From contig NZ_CAKRNY010000004.1 in NCBI RefSeq assembly GCF_934371575.1, forward strand, positions 54,931 to 118,930: 64,000 nucleotides of DNA. Direction: 5' to 3'. The notes below the pieces were generated by a model. That model saw nothing but the letters and a program-made list of their open reading frames with translations, searched no databases and was not told the DNA's origin. This document shows, one piece after another, positions 25,245 to 34,851 of this stretch. Source of the stretch: an uncultured Blautia sp. Lineage in GTDB: Bacteria > Bacillota > Clostridia > Lachnospirales > Lachnospiraceae. The number at the start of each line of letters is the position of its first letter. Positions within the stretch are counted from its first letter, which is position 1. A program made the position numbers and the translations under genes.

Positions 25245-26744
25245 TTAATCAGCAGTAATATCTGCGTAATAAGCAACAAATCCATCTTCAGTCCAATTAA
25301 CATCGGCCGCCAAGCTCTTGGAAATTGGAGTTGAGGTTACATTGAAAGTGAAGCAGTAATCTCCGTTTAAAATATCGCTTTTTGCTTCTGCATCGCTCTT
25401 TACGGATACGGTTCCGTACGCCAGTTTTCCTGAAGTTGTAAGCCCATCAAGTTTTGTCTGCTCCTGTGAGCGGATATTTTTTATATCATTAGGAGTTAAT
25501 GGCTTGTCTACCAGTGGCATACGGCGCTCCTGGTAATCGTTGCATACCCAATCCAGCATCATGCGGTTAGTTTCTGCCACGTTTACAGAATCTGCATTTT
25601 CAGGGAAACTGTAATCTGCGGTATGCGCCCCCCAGATAGCCCAGCGTCCGCCAACGTATGCGGCAGAAGCAATGCCGTACTGGTTCAGTTTTTTGTTGAT
25701 AATGTCGTCATCAAATACACGATCTTTATCATTCTCTCCAAGATACAATCTTTCGATAATCGCGCATTCTGTGTTACTTGCAGTTCTGTAAGGGATTCCC
25801 TCTGCTTCAAGTAAAAGCTCCTGGAAATTTGCGGCTGCTAATACAGAAATATGATAAATCCGTACGTCTGTTCCCTGTGCCATCGGGAAATATACAACCT
25901 CGTTAGCGTGGTCATATCCGTTAGCGTTTTTGAAAGTCTTGACGGTATCAAAGGTGAGGGCTGTTCCTTTATCGGTAAGGGGAAGATCCGCTCTTATAAA
26001 CGCGCCCCAATGTCCATTGATTTTCTGGCTATTCTGGTACAGGGCTGTATGAACTTCCGGAATAGAAGAAAATCCAGGGCAAAGTAAAAAGGCCGGAATA
26101 TATTTTGTAAGTGGATATACATTTTTTACAGCATAAATACCTGTGTTTTTTCCCAAGTCATCGGTAGACCCAATTACATCTTCTTTTGTAACCTTGCTTG
26201 GATCTACGCTGTCGTATGTAATCGCGAGCTCTGCTGTTCCAAGTGCGCCACTTGTAAGCTCTGCGATTATAATTGTTTCTTTTTCTGCATTGTAGGAAAT
26301 AGCGTAATCTTTTCCTTTTACTTTTGTGGTAGCGCTGCTTTCTTTTGTTTTTACAGTTACGCTGTCCAAAATAATGTTTCCTGCGGATGGGATCCTGATT
26401 CTTCCGTTTGCAGGTGTTAAAGAGATATTTCCGCTCTCGTCGGATTTGTGTGCTGTGGGATCCAGCACATTGATAAATACCAGTGGACCCACTCCCTTGG
26501 TTTCGAAGTGATGGTGAATTGCCTCGCAGAGAGTGTATGAAGCCCAATCATCGGAATAGCCAAGGTATTTCTTAGCTTCCGAAATATCATTAATGAGCAT
26601 TGGCACATTTACATTTTTTGCACCGTTTTCAACAGTGTGTACCGGCGCGGTTCCAATATACACCAGGGCAATTTTACTTTTTCCGGAAACCTTTGTACCG
26701 GTGGCGTTAACATTGCCATATGTGCCATGTTTGTATTCAGCCAT
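25245..26744 (-). CDS. Tail sheath protein
   Basis: A 499-residue protein. It has sheath features such as HFETKGVGPLVFINVLDP and the C-terminal region WAIWGAHTADY...DWVCNDYQERR, where family members form the interlocking arms. Length and place directly before the tube fit P2 FI. It shows this is a contractile-tailed phage. Confidence 0.92.
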   Translation of the reverse strand: MAEYKHGTYGNVNATGTKVSGKSKIALVYIGTAPVHTVENGAKNVNVPMLINDISEAKKYLGYSDDWASYTLCEAIHHHFETKGVGPLVFINVLDPTAHKSDESGNISLTPANGRIRIPSAGNIILDSVTVKTKESSATTKVKGKDYAISYNAEKETIIIAELTSGALGTAELAITYDSVDPSKVTKEDVIGSTDDLGKNTGIYAVKNVYPLTKYIPAFLLCPGFSSIPEVHTALYQNSQKINGHWGAFIRADLPLTDKGTALTFDTVKTFKNANGYDHANEVVYFPMAQGTDVRIYHISVLAAANFQELLLEAEGIPYRTASNTECAIIERLYLGENDKDRVFDDDIINKKLNQYGIASAAYVGGRWAIWGAHTADYSFPENADSVNVAETNRMMLDWVCNDYQERRMPLVDKPLTPNDIKNIRSQEQTKLDGLTTSGKLAYGTVSVKSDAEAKSDILNGDYCFTFNVTSTPISKSLAADVNWTEDGFVAYYADITAD

Positions 26745-26759
26745 TTTATCTTGTCCTCC

Positions 26760-27419
26760 TTATAACAAAAGATCTTTCATTTCTTGGTTTACACCTTCAT
26801 CTGCGTAGCAATTGAAGGTTGCGTTGACATAGCCGTAATAGATCGGTCTGCGATCAACCACGTAATTTTGGTCTTTATATAGTCCGTAGGTTACTGTGGT
26901 TTCATCTAAAGACAAATCTGTTCGTGGAATAAGCCTGTCTCTTAGCAATCCCTGTGTACAATCATCCATCCAGTCCGTCAATGTAAAAAGGCCTTGCTCT
27001 GTCCCCTCTTTTATCAAAGACATGTCAAGACCTTTTCCTTTATCTCCTGCACTGTCTACGAAGCCAGGCAAACGAACGCCTGGCTCGTAGACAGAAAAAA
27101 GCATGCACACAGATAATTGCTGTCCCATCTGGGGTGGCCTATGGATATTACTGTAACGATCAAACCGCTTTTCTTCCATGTTTTTTGCGTATGCCTGATC
27201 TGGCATAATCACAATTCCGGGACATGTGCTTAACAGATCTTCCGTCACTTGTCCAGTCTGATCTAACCTTCCCGGAGCCCACGCCAGAAAACAGGCAGGC
27301 TTTTGTCGTACAATCTTTCCAATATCCATTTTTGGACCAGGAGCTTTCATCTCCCGGTCTTCACATAAGTTTTTTTCTACCCACTTTTTCAAGCCGGTAA
27401 GTCTTTCAGCAGTCCTCAT
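26760..27419 (-). CDS. Tail completion/terminator-like protein
   Basis: A 219-residue protein lying between head-tail connector genes and the sheath, where contractile phages place the tail terminator. It has conserved-looking PGRLDQTGQVTEDLL and VDRRPIYYGYVNATFNCYAD segments. The family is not firmly recognised. The role is inferred from position. Confidence 0.55.
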   Translation of the reverse strand: MRTAERLTGLKKWVEKNLCEDREMKAPGPKMDIGKIVRQKPACFLAWAPGRLDQTGQVTEDLLSTCPGIVIMPDQAYAKNMEEKRFDRYSNIHRPPQMGQQLSVCMLFSVYEPGVRLPGFVDSAGDKGKGLDMSLIKEGTEQGLFTLTDWMDDCTQGLLRDRLIPRTDLSLDETTVTYGLYKDQNYVVDRRPIYYGYVNATFNCYADEGVNQEMKDLLL

Positions 27420-27760
27420 TAATACTCCCTCGGATCCATAGCCGTGAGTCTGATATCAAGCATTCCCATATTGTTTGCAACTTCCAGGATTTTCATAGAC
27501 CGATTGTCAAACACAACATGGGTGTTCGGTTCCGGCTCTTCGCTGCCCGGAAAAGTCGCGAGAGGCGTATGTAATAATATACTCCTGGTGTTGTTATCCC
27601 AGCTGATATCATTTACATTATTGTTTTTACGCTTCAGTGCCTCTTCTTCATCCGTAACACAGATTATTTCGCAGCCGTTCCAGTAATGGGTTTCTGCGAA
27701 ATGATCCTGACGCATGTAACATCTGGAAATATCGTTGTTAATGCGGTCTTTCAAAGACAT
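27419..27760 (-). CDS. Head-tail joining protein
   Basis: A 113-residue protein; start MSLKDRINND. An in-frame GTG three codons upstream is fused to the AAAGGGTG ribosome site, so ATG is preferred. It contains GSEEPEPNTHVVFDNRSMKI and is beta-rich. Order and size fit a lambda FII/stopper-like connector. It overlaps the next gene's stop by one base. Confidence 0.55.
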   Translation of the reverse strand: MSLKDRINNDISRCYMRQDHFAETHYWNGCEIICVTDEEEALKRKNNNVNDISWDNNTRSILLHTPLATFPGSEEPEPNTHVVFDNRSMKILEVANNMGMLDIRLTAMDPREY

Positions 27761-27765
27761 TTGTA

Positions 27766-27951
27766 TCACCCTTTCTGGGTTGTCTTACTGTCCGTTTCCT
27801 TCTTAGTCTGGGCTGATTTCTTCGCTGGATCAGCCGTTTTTTCTTTCGGCTCCTCTGGTGGAAGAACTGCTTTTCCCTGCTCGATAAGGCGTGCAGCATA
27901 GCTGTCGTTAAATTCTTTCACTTCACCGCATTTAAGAAGTTTTACTTTCAT
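27766..27951 (-). CDS. Small head-module protein
   Basis: A 61-residue protein. The N-terminus (EFNDSYAARLIEQGKAVLPP) resembles a short segment seen in many phage head completion proteins. The C-terminus is Lys/Thr-rich. It shares ATGA with the preceding gene stop, so both are coupled. Confidence 0.55.
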   Translation of the reverse strand: MKVKLLKCGEVKEFNDSYAARLIEQGKAVLPPEEPKEKTADPAKKSAQTKKETDSKTTQKG

Positions 27952-28361
27952 TTCTTACCTCCGGTCTGCTTCTTGGTATTTGATTTTTTGGTTGCTTTTG
28001 GTGCTGCTTTTTCCTGTGGAGCTTCTGCTTCTTCGGATACGATTCCGGACATGACATCTACTTCCGGAATTTCTTCCTCCATGTCAATGTCTTCTTCCTC
28101 GTCTGTGGAGTCAATGGGATCTTCATCCTCCTCGGTTTCCGCTTCTGTAAGCGGAATTGCTTCCGCTGCTTCTGAAGCCGGTACAACAGGAAGTTCACCG
28201 TGTCCATAAAATTTCAAAGGTACTGTTGCTTTCTGGATTGCACCAGCTTCCAGCAGCCATTTAATTTTATCTTCCGGAAGATCAGACGGAATGAGATCTC
28301 CTTTTTTCAGAAGAACCTGTCCAATTCTGACATAGTGATTTGCGATATACACTCCGTACAC
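27948..28361 (-). CDS. Head completion-type protein with acidic tail
   Basis: A 137-residue protein. Residues 1-60 form an ordered part (IANHYVRIGQVLLKKGDLIPSD); the remainder is a strongly acidic stretch (EETEEDEDPIDSTDEEEDID-type) closed by a Lys-rich end. It lies right after the major capsid gene, where lambda has FI. It may help packaging or connector assembly. Confidence 0.55.
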   Translation of the reverse strand: MYGVYIANHYVRIGQVLLKKGDLIPSDLPEDKIKWLLEAGAIQKATVPLKFYGHGELPVVPASEAAEAIPLTEAETEEDEDPIDSTDEEEDIDMEEEIPEVDVMSGIVSEEAEAPQEKAAPKATKKSNTKKQTGGKK

Positions 28362-28365
28362 CTCC

Positions 28366-29406
28366 TTAGAGAACTGTAGCTACGGCCCATCCGGACACAT
28401 TTTCCGGAATTACTGTCGGGCAGCTTGTAAGACGGTTCTTGATAGCGTTGCCATCAATGCTGCCATATTTTAACGGAACCTGTTTTTTGATATAGGTTTT
28501 GTGTGCTGCATTTGATCCGGTTTCTTCTACCTGGGTTACTGGTCCAAAATAAACCTTTAATGCATCGGAACTTCCCGCGATCAGTTTTCCTGCTGGAATA
28601 ATTGGTTTAACAGTTCCATCATCATCTACAAAATTTCCGGAAGCACTGTACATCTCTGCTCCGTCGCTGTTCCATCCAATAAAGCGAAGTCCGGAGCCTT
28701 TGTATTTAGCATTTAACTCACCCATATTAATATTTCGTCCATCAAAAGTTTTGATATAGGTTTCGTCTTCAAACATTGCATTAGCTACATCTGGAGCCAT
28801 CATGATTGTATCTACGTATCCGAGACCATCATATACAAGATCAAAGATTTTCTGCATGTCATAGTTGATCTTGGCGCCGGCCTGATTCCATTTTGTGTCC
28901 GGAGTGTAAAAATTGGTAAAGTCGTAATCTGCAACCATGTTTGTCTTTAAGCTTCTACCCTCATTAGTGTAATTAAACACAGAAAGTTTTCCAGTCAGTA
29001 GAACCTGTCTGACCATCCATTCATATCGGCGCTGACTTGATTTTCTCATGTCAACAAGATCGCGAGCGAGCATTTTTTTCTCGCGCTCCTGTGGAGTCAT
29101 TGCACCAAAGATTTTCTCGCCAAACATGCGACCTTTCAGGTTCTGGTCTTCAATGATTCTTTCTGGCGCGACCTGACAGAAACCGATTTCTCGTGTCTCG
29201 TATCCATCGCGTCCCATTAATACGCCGCCTGTTCCTGGTCGTACAGTCGGGGCCATAGGTCTGCTTCCTTTCCGATAATCATAAATTGCCTTATCATCCT
29301 CAACCGCTCCCATTTCGCGTGCAAAAAAGTCATATAAGACACTGTACTCTCTCGGCATGAGGTCAATTGCTGCAAGCTGTGCTCTTGTAGAATAAATATC
29401 TGCCAT
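28366..29406 (-). CDS. Major capsid protein (lambda gpE family)
   Basis: A 346-residue protein, right size for gpE. Key segments are RPGTGGVLMGRDGYETREIGF, RDLVDMRKSSQRRYEWM and APDVANAMFEDE, in the order seen in Phage_cap_E proteins. It follows the decoration protein gene as in lambda. It forms the HK97-fold shell. Confidence 0.92.
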   Translation of the reverse strand: MADIYSTRAQLAAIDLMPREYSVLYDFFAREMGAVEDDKAIYDYRKGSRPMAPTVRPGTGGVLMGRDGYETREIGFCQVAPERIIEDQNLKGRMFGEKIFGAMTPQEREKKMLARDLVDMRKSSQRRYEWMVRQVLLTGKLSVFNYTNEGRSLKTNMVADYDFTNFYTPDTKWNQAGAKINYDMQKIFDLVYDGLGYVDTIMMAPDVANAMFEDETYIKTFDGRNINMGELNAKYKGSGLRFIGWNSDGAEMYSASGNFVDDDGTVKPIIPAGKLIAGSSDALKVYFGPVTQVEETGSNAAHKTYIKKQVPLKYGSIDGNAIKNRLTSCPTVIPENVSGWAVATVL

Positions 29407-29425
29407 TTTCTTTCTCCTCCTTGTA

Positions 29426-29851
29426 TTACTCTCCGGTAATCGAATTATCGAAGGTAGTTGTAGTTTCTTTCACGTCAAACACAATATCCTGCTTGCGGAG
29501 AACAACCTTGTGCGCTGCGGTTAAGGCTGCTCCGGCTGCAAGAGTGACGCGGCCACTAACAAAGCGTCCCTTGCGGTAGGCTGCCGCGTCTTCTGCCACT
29601 GCTGTCTCACCGCTTTCAGGTGTGCTGCCAGTGTCAACGCCCTCTTTCAGCACAACAAGCATATTGGTGTCAACCACATTTGCTGTTGCCGCTGGAGAAT
29701 ATAAGCCTGTGCTCTCGCGATACATTACAGTGCCGCTGGCGATAATTCCATTTCCCGGCTTACATGGGATGGAAATAATTTCAGCCCCCTGTGGGTCTGC
29801 AAGGAGCTGGTCGTATGTCTTAGATCCGATTGTGCTATAAAGCTCACTCAT
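29426..29851 (-). CDS. Head decoration protein (lambda gpD-like)
   Basis: A 141-residue protein; the C-terminal region (AAYRKGRFVSGRVTLAAGA) is typical of HDPD decoration proteins that cap capsid three-folds. The position between protease/scaffold and capsid is the lambda order. Confidence 0.85.
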   Translation of the reverse strand: MSELYSTIGSKTYDQLLADPQGAEIISIPCKPGNGIIASGTVMYRESTGLYSPAATANVVDTNMLVVLKEGVDTGSTPESGETAVAEDAAAYRKGRFVSGRVTLAAGAALTAAHKVVLRKQDIVFDVKETTTTFDNSITGE

Positions 29852-29866
29852 TTTGCCTTTCCCTCC

Positions 29867-30259
29867 TTAAAACATTTTAGAATTGCTGTCTCCGCTGTAC
29901 ATTTTTGCGAACTCAGCAATTTCCTTGGCATTATCCTGAATTTCTTTTTCCTCTTCAGCAGCGCTGCTGGCAGGTGTTCCGCCGCCTACGTTCTGTGCTG
30001 GGGCTGTCTCTTTCTGCCGATTCTGGATAAAGGTATTACCTTTTTCCTTCATGGCTGCTACCAGCTGTTTCTGAAACTCCATAGCGGATGTTCCGTCTGC
30101 CTTCGCCTGTGCTGCCATCTCTTCATAGCCCGGCACAGTCAGTGCGTCAATATCATCCAGTCTTGCACGCTCAGAGTCAATTGCACTCTGCCGAATCTGC
30201 GCAAATAAATCCGGATTTCCTTCCTTCAGCTGTTCAAGCGTCATGTCTTTGGGTTCCAT
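29867..30259 (-). CDS. Scaffold protein from an internal start in the protease gene
   Basis: An in-frame ATG at 30259 has a full AAGGAGG (30268-30274) eight bases upstream, inside the protease ORF. It would yield a 130-residue product starting MEPKDMTLEQLK, charged and helical with an Ala/Glu-rich centre, like lambda Nu3 made from within gene C. Confidence 0.75.
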   Translation of the reverse strand: MEPKDMTLEQLKEGNPDLFAQIRQSAIDSERARLDDIDALTVPGYEEMAAQAKADGTSAMEFQKQLVAAMKEKGNTFIQNRQKETAPAQNVGGGTPASSAAEEEKEIQDNAKEIAEFAKMYSGDSNSKMF

Positions 30260-31099
30260 AGGATTTTCCTCCTTGTTTGTGATTTTATTTTCAGGCAGCC
30301 CTCCGGAAGGAGTACTGTTACTGACATTATTAGTTGGTTCTGTAAGCTTCTCAATTCCATTTTCAGGCACTTTTTTCTCGACCTGGATATTTCCTGGAAC
30401 GGTCTTGTAAAGGCTCTTCATGGCTGCCATTTCGCGATCACTGACACATGCTGCAATCGGAGTTTCGGTAGATTTTTCAGCCTTTAAAACTTCATCCGCA
30501 AAACCATATTCAACAGCCTGTTCAGCCGTAAACCATTTTTCTTCATCCATCCAGCCTTTAATCTTTTCTTCTGGTTGTCCGGTTTTTGTCATGTAGAAAT
30601 TTCGTGTATTCTGCTCGATGTTTCGCAGACGTTCAATGGTATGCTCCATTTCGTTTGCATTTCCATATGCCATGCACCAGGGATTGTGAATCATATATTC
30701 ACTTCCTTCGGCAATCGCTACATGTGCACCTGGAATACTTGCGATCATGGTAGCTGCACTGGCGCATAGTCCCTCGATTCTAATGTTAATTTCATCGAAT
30801 CCGGCATTTGCTAAAATAGATCTCATGGCCACTGCTTCGGTGCATACGCCTCCTGGTGAGTTAATGCGGAGTAACAATTTGGTTGCTCCGTCTTTTTTCA
30901 CATCCTCAATTGCCTTTTTGAAGATAGAAGCGTTTTTGTCTTCTGGATAAAAATAATTCCAATAGCTAGGCACATCTCCAACAATTTCTCCATACAGCAT
31001 CACTTCCGCAGTATCGTCGCTCTCAGCGGACATTTTTACACTATAACCAATTTTAAAAATGTCCTTTGGTACCATGAGATAAACTGCATTTTCACTCAC
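29867..31099 (-). CDS. Prohead protease (ClpP/S49-like) fused to scaffold
   Basis: A 410-residue protein with a GTG start after GGGGGA. Residues 30-205 are a ClpP-like serine protease: LRINSPGG, catalytic Ser in GLCASAATMIAS, His in YMIHNPWC, and an acidic residue in GWMDEEKWF. The C-terminal 130 residues are the scaffold domain, which also has its own start. The protease matures the procapsid and removes the scaffold. Confidence 0.9.
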   Translation of the reverse strand: MSENAVYLMVPKDIFKIGYSVKMSAESDDTAEVMLYGEIVGDVPSYWNYFYPEDKNASIFKKAIEDVKKDGATKLLLRINSPGGVCTEAVAMRSILANAGFDEINIRIEGLCASAATMIASIPGAHVAIAEGSEYMIHNPWCMAYGNANEMEHTIERLRNIEQNTRNFYMTKTGQPEEKIKGWMDEEKWFTAEQAVEYGFADEVLKAEKSTETPIAACVSDREMAAMKSLYKTVPGNIQVEKKVPENGIEKLTEPTNNVSNSTPSGGLPENKITNKEENPMEPKDMTLEQLKEGNPDLFAQIRQSAIDSERARLDDIDALTVPGYEEMAAQAKADGTSAMEFQKQLVAAMKEKGNTFIQNRQKETAPAQNVGGGTPASSAAEEEKEIQDNAKEIAEFAKMYSGDSNSKMF

Positions 31100-31101
31100 A
31101 T

Positions 31102-32724
31102 CTATTCCCCCTTACTCTTTTTCTTTGTTTTTTCATTGTTCTTTGTATCACCAGGCTCAGGCTGTTCCAGTAAGTTTGCAAGCTCTTGTGCTGCTGCAAC
31201 CTCTTTCTTTCGCTGACGTATATTTGCAGCCCAGTCATTGCCGTTATACTCGGCTGCTTCCTGCTCCTGGGTGGTGATATTGTTTGCAATTCTTGATTCC
31301 GCAGCGGCAACCTCTTTCTTAGGATCCACGTGCCCCATACTTGCCCCCATCCATACACAGCCGCACCAGGCCTGGCGGACTGCCGGATCATCAAAAAAAC
31401 CGGGCGCATCAATACGTCCGGTCGCTACGGCTTCAGAAAGCCACTGCTCATATATGGGTTGGTTGAAATCGTCATTAAATCTGGTTCTGTACACCTTTAC
31501 GGTGCGCCAGAAATCAAGAAGTGCTGCTCTCGCAGCGGTGTAGTTACTTTCGTACTTTTTCGTTAAAACCTCTTTAGGGATTCCCATTGAGGAAGCTATA
31601 ACAGTAATACAGGTATTTACAAATGTTTCGAACTGTGAATTGCTCCGCAGAGGGTTTACTGTTTCAATTTTCTTTCCTGGCGGAAGATTGTAGACAGCTC
31701 CTGGTGCAAGTTCCAATGAAATATTATCATCTGTAACCTTATCATCTTCGTTTACTGCATCTTCCAGTCCGAAAGCTCCATCGTCCTGATCGCTTGTGAT
31801 GAAGCAGGTTAGCATTGCAGATACCACATTTGCCGCTAATTCAGCGTTCATATATCTGGTGAACTGCTTTAACTGCTCGATTTCCGCCGCCACAAACGGA
31901 ATACCGCGGCACTGCTCCGGTCTCTCATATGTCATTACATGCAGGATATTTGGATATCCGGTATCGGAACCGAAAGCGTCTATTGCTGTCCATATCAGCT
32001 CGCTGGAGTCATTCTCTGCAATCGGGCTTCGGCTTGCCACATGATACCGTATTACAGTACCTTCCTGATCGGTTTCCACACCGTCAACAATCCTGCCTCC
32101 ACTGTCCGTTGCAGTTCCTTCACTGTCTCCGGAAGAATCCGGATTACAGATGCGGTCAGCTTCCAAGAGCCGGATCGTAGTCTGGTATGGGGTTCTCTTG
32201 TTTTCTTTCATGCCGAAAAGCGCGAACACGTCGCCTGACATGAGCATTGAGAGAAATGCGAGCTGCTGTATGCCATAAAAATTCTGTCTTCTGGTAGCAT
32301 CACACATTGTGTTCCCAGCCCAGAGCCGAAACTCTCTGGCAATTGCCTTTTCAGCTTCCTCCCTTGCTTCGTCTGTCATTCCGAGAAAATCGCCGTCAAT
32401 TTTGGGTTTTGGAAGGATCCCCCAGCCAACTACCGAAGTAGTCAGAGTTTCCGGTCCGCTTCTTGCCAGTCCGCCGCCAGCATATAAATCCCTGGCGCGC
32501 TTACGAAGTGTGGAAGAATATAAGTCAATATTATCTTCCGCATTTCCTGGATCAATAATCCATCCTACCATGCTGTTAAGAGTCTGGCTGGCTCCGTGAC
32601 TGCCGTAACTCATTCGGGGGGCTGAAACTGATTGTCTGGATCCTGGTGTGCTATGCTGTGGTACCAGTTCCACTGCATTATTCTTCTGTTTTGGTTCTTT
32701 CTTCTGTTTCTTTTTTTTGCTCAT
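31102..32724 (-). CDS. Portal protein (lambda gpB family)
   Basis: A 540-residue protein. DLYAGGGLARSGPETLTTSV, MSGDVFALFG and YNLPPGKKIETVNP are gpB-type landmarks, and SSMGIPKEVLTKKYESNYTA is the usual stem/clip region. The C-terminal Lys-rich tail overlaps the next start closely. It forms the dodecameric DNA entry channel. Confidence 0.93.
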   Translation of the reverse strand: MSKKKKQKKEPKQKNNAVELVPQHSTPGSRQSVSAPRMSYGSHGASQTLNSMVGWIIDPGNAEDNIDLYSSTLRKRARDLYAGGGLARSGPETLTTSVVGWGILPKPKIDGDFLGMTDEAREEAEKAIAREFRLWAGNTMCDATRRQNFYGIQQLAFLSMLMSGDVFALFGMKENKRTPYQTTIRLLEADRICNPDSSGDSEGTATDSGGRIVDGVETDQEGTVIRYHVASRSPIAENDSSELIWTAIDAFGSDTGYPNILHVMTYERPEQCRGIPFVAAEIEQLKQFTRYMNAELAANVVSAMLTCFITSDQDDGAFGLEDAVNEDDKVTDDNISLELAPGAVYNLPPGKKIETVNPLRSNSQFETFVNTCITVIASSMGIPKEVLTKKYESNYTAARAALLDFWRTVKVYRTRFNDDFNQPIYEQWLSEAVATGRIDAPGFFDDPAVRQAWCGCVWMGASMGHVDPKKEVAAAESRIANNITTQEQEAAEYNGNDWAANIRQRKKEVAAAQELANLLEQPEPGDTKNNEKTKKKSKGE

Positions 32725-32735
32725 TTCAAAGCTCC

Positions 32736-32975
32736 TTACATATCACGCGGCACAAAGCGCCCTACATTTCCACTTCTTGTATTGCCTGACAGCGATTCTA
32801 CCAGATTTGAGAAATACTTGGTAAGATCCAATAAGTCCTGTATATCAAGCGCCGTAAATTCCCGCGTACCGACGCGATAGCTTTTTGCTTGTCCATTTAG
32901 CAATTCTTTCGTTGCTACCTTGCACAGTTTAAGCATTTCTTGTGCCTCGGTTAATGTGTATGCGTTTCTTGCCAT
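32736..32975 (-). CDS. Head-tail joining protein gpW
   Basis: A 79-residue protein. Start MARNAYTLTEAQ follows AAGGAGG with 5-nt spacing; nine more residues upstream have no site. It matches gpW: a helix-hairpin-helix with MLKLCKVATKELLNGQ and YRVGTREFTALDIQDL. It sits between terminase and portal, as in lambda. Confidence 0.85.
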   Translation of the reverse strand: MARNAYTLTEAQEMLKLCKVATKELLNGQAKSYRVGTREFTALDIQDLLDLTKYFSNLVESLSGNTRSGNVGRFVPRDM

Positions 32976-32985
32976 TTCCGCCTCC

Positions 32986-34848
32986 TTATACCTGAATGCC
33001 ACGGCTCACAATGTGCCGTTGTTTCCGCTTCTTTTCTTCTTTCTTTGTTATAATCTGTGGTTCTTCTACTCCATTGATTATTTTTTCCAATTTATCAAAG
33101 TGCCAGTTGAAGTAACGGTATGCCGCACGGGCATAATTCCGACAGTCAAGCGGCTCATTGCGCTCGTATATCTTTTCCCATGTTATAACAGTTCTCCCGC
33201 GCTGGCGATGTATTACCATTTGCTCGGATATAAGTCCCTTAAAATACTCCTTGTCATATCCGGCACGATAATCAATGGGAAAGTGCATATAATTTGGTCC
33301 CGGATTTTCAAGCCCGGCCTCATACATGATTGCGCTTTTTCCATCGTCAACGCCAATGATAAATTTAATTCCCTCTGACTGTTTTGCTTTTTTCATCTGG
33401 CGGCAATATTCCTTGCCCTCGCCGCCCTCGCCTTTGACAGCCCAAATACGTTTCGTCTGCCGTTTAGCGCATTCTTTGTAGACATCCATGGTAAAGTGTC
33501 CACCTGAATCCATAAAAGTTGCAAGAGCTTTCATCTTCATGCCGTTTTTCATTTTCCACTCATGGTCAAGAAGTAAATCTACTTCCTCCCATACTCCCTG
33601 TGAATCCGCCCTTCCTGGGATGATTCCTCGATTAATCCCCCAGCTCTGGCCGTTACGGTCCCAGCCTACAACCTCGTATTCCAGTCGGTTGTCCTGTGTA
33701 TCAATTCCCATTGTGAGAAGCAATACTCCAGTCGGTACCTCGGCATTGTAATGTTCGCGGCGATTATAAAGTTTTTCGTCCAATCCTTTGTTGGTGTGTA
33801 CTTCCCAGCACTCACCAAGAATGGTATTGTAGAAGGTCTTTAGCATCTCCGGATCATTCTTTGATTTTAGGAATTTGTATACAATATCCTTCCAGTCAGA
33901 CCAAGGAGACATAAAAGCATTTAGGCGGAATGAACGAATCCCATTGTTAAGTGCAGACGGATTTTTGGAAACCCATTTCGCTGGAAGTCTCTTTGCAAGG
34001 TGTTCCGGAATCTCGCGCTTGCAGGTCGGACATTGCCACGTAACTTTCAAGACATGGTAATCGTCGTTTCCTTCCGCGTCTTTGAAATCCTCTTTTTCAA
34101 AATGAATATCAGAAAAACGAATAAAATTAAAGGTATGGCAATGAGGGCATTCGGTGTGCCACTCTTCCTGTGTACCATTCATGTAATCTTTTTCAATCTT
34201 GCTTCGCCCCTTTATGGTTGGTGTGGATGTTTTCACGATTTTACGGTTATGTCGAAATGTCTCTGTTCTTCTTTCTGCCAACTCCTGCGGATCGCCCTCA
34301 GTTCCTGCGCTGGCCGGAAATCTATCTGTCTCATCCATGAAAATGTATCGCACCGGCTTACTCGCAAGATCGGCCGGGCTGTTAGCTCCGATAATTGCAA
34401 GGCTGCCGCCTGGAAAGGTTTTCATGGTAATTGTATTTGCGGTATCGCGGCTACGTGCCTTAAATACCTTTTCTTTTAATGTGGGACAGGCCTGGATCAT
34501 TGGTGCGATACGACGCTTTGAATAGTCCTCCGCAACCTTGTCGGTAGGCTGTATATACAACATAGGACCTGGATCGTTATCAATGGCGCAGCCCATCATA
34601 TTAAGCTCGATTTCGGACTTTCCTACCTGGGCGGATGCCATTATCACGATCTGCCAAATTCCGGGTTGTGTGAAACTGTCCATAATTTCGCGCTGATAGG
34701 GCGCGCGGTCTGTACGCCAGGCGCCAGGCTCAGCGCTGCTCTCCGATACCAAAATGCGGTTTTTGTCCGCCCATTCTGATACCGTCTGAGCCTCCGGTGG
34801 ATGGAACATATGAAAAGTGTACCGGGCGAGTTCTCCTAAAGCACTCAA
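32986..34848 (-). CDS. Terminase large subunit (lambda gpA family)
   Basis: A 620-residue protein with TTG start after GGAGGTG. The ATPase has Walker A-like ASAQVGKSE and Walker B YIFMDETDR. A zinc-binding insert has CPHC and CPTC. The C-terminal nuclease half includes MGIDTQDNRLEYEVVGW. The gpA family cuts cos sites, so virion DNA is expected to have cohesive ends. The cos site itself is not evident. Confidence 0.94.
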   Translation of the reverse strand: MSALGELARYTFHMFHPPEAQTVSEWADKNRILVSESSAEPGAWRTDRAPYQREIMDSFTQPGIWQIVIMASAQVGKSEIELNMMGCAIDNDPGPMLYIQPTDKVAEDYSKRRIAPMIQACPTLKEKVFKARSRDTANTITMKTFPGGSLAIIGANSPADLASKPVRYIFMDETDRFPASAGTEGDPQELAERRTETFRHNRKIVKTSTPTIKGRSKIEKDYMNGTQEEWHTECPHCHTFNFIRFSDIHFEKEDFKDAEGNDDYHVLKVTWQCPTCKREIPEHLAKRLPAKWVSKNPSALNNGIRSFRLNAFMSPWSDWKDIVYKFLKSKNDPEMLKTFYNTILGECWEVHTNKGLDEKLYNRREHYNAEVPTGVLLLTMGIDTQDNRLEYEVVGWDRNGQSWGINRGIIPGRADSQGVWEEVDLLLDHEWKMKNGMKMKALATFMDSGGHFTMDVYKECAKRQTKRIWAVKGEGGEGKEYCRQMKKAKQSEGIKFIIGVDDGKSAIMYEAGLENPGPNYMHFPIDYRAGYDKEYFKGLISEQMVIHRQRGRTVITWEKIYERNEPLDCRNYARAAYRYFNWHFDKLEKIINGVEEPQIITKKEEKKRKQRHIVSRGIQV

Positions 34849-34851
34849 CTG

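Noticed and set aside
31092..31412. 106-codon minus ORF overlapping the portal end
   Set aside because: Out-of-frame shadow of the portal gene, which is complete and has a clear family match.
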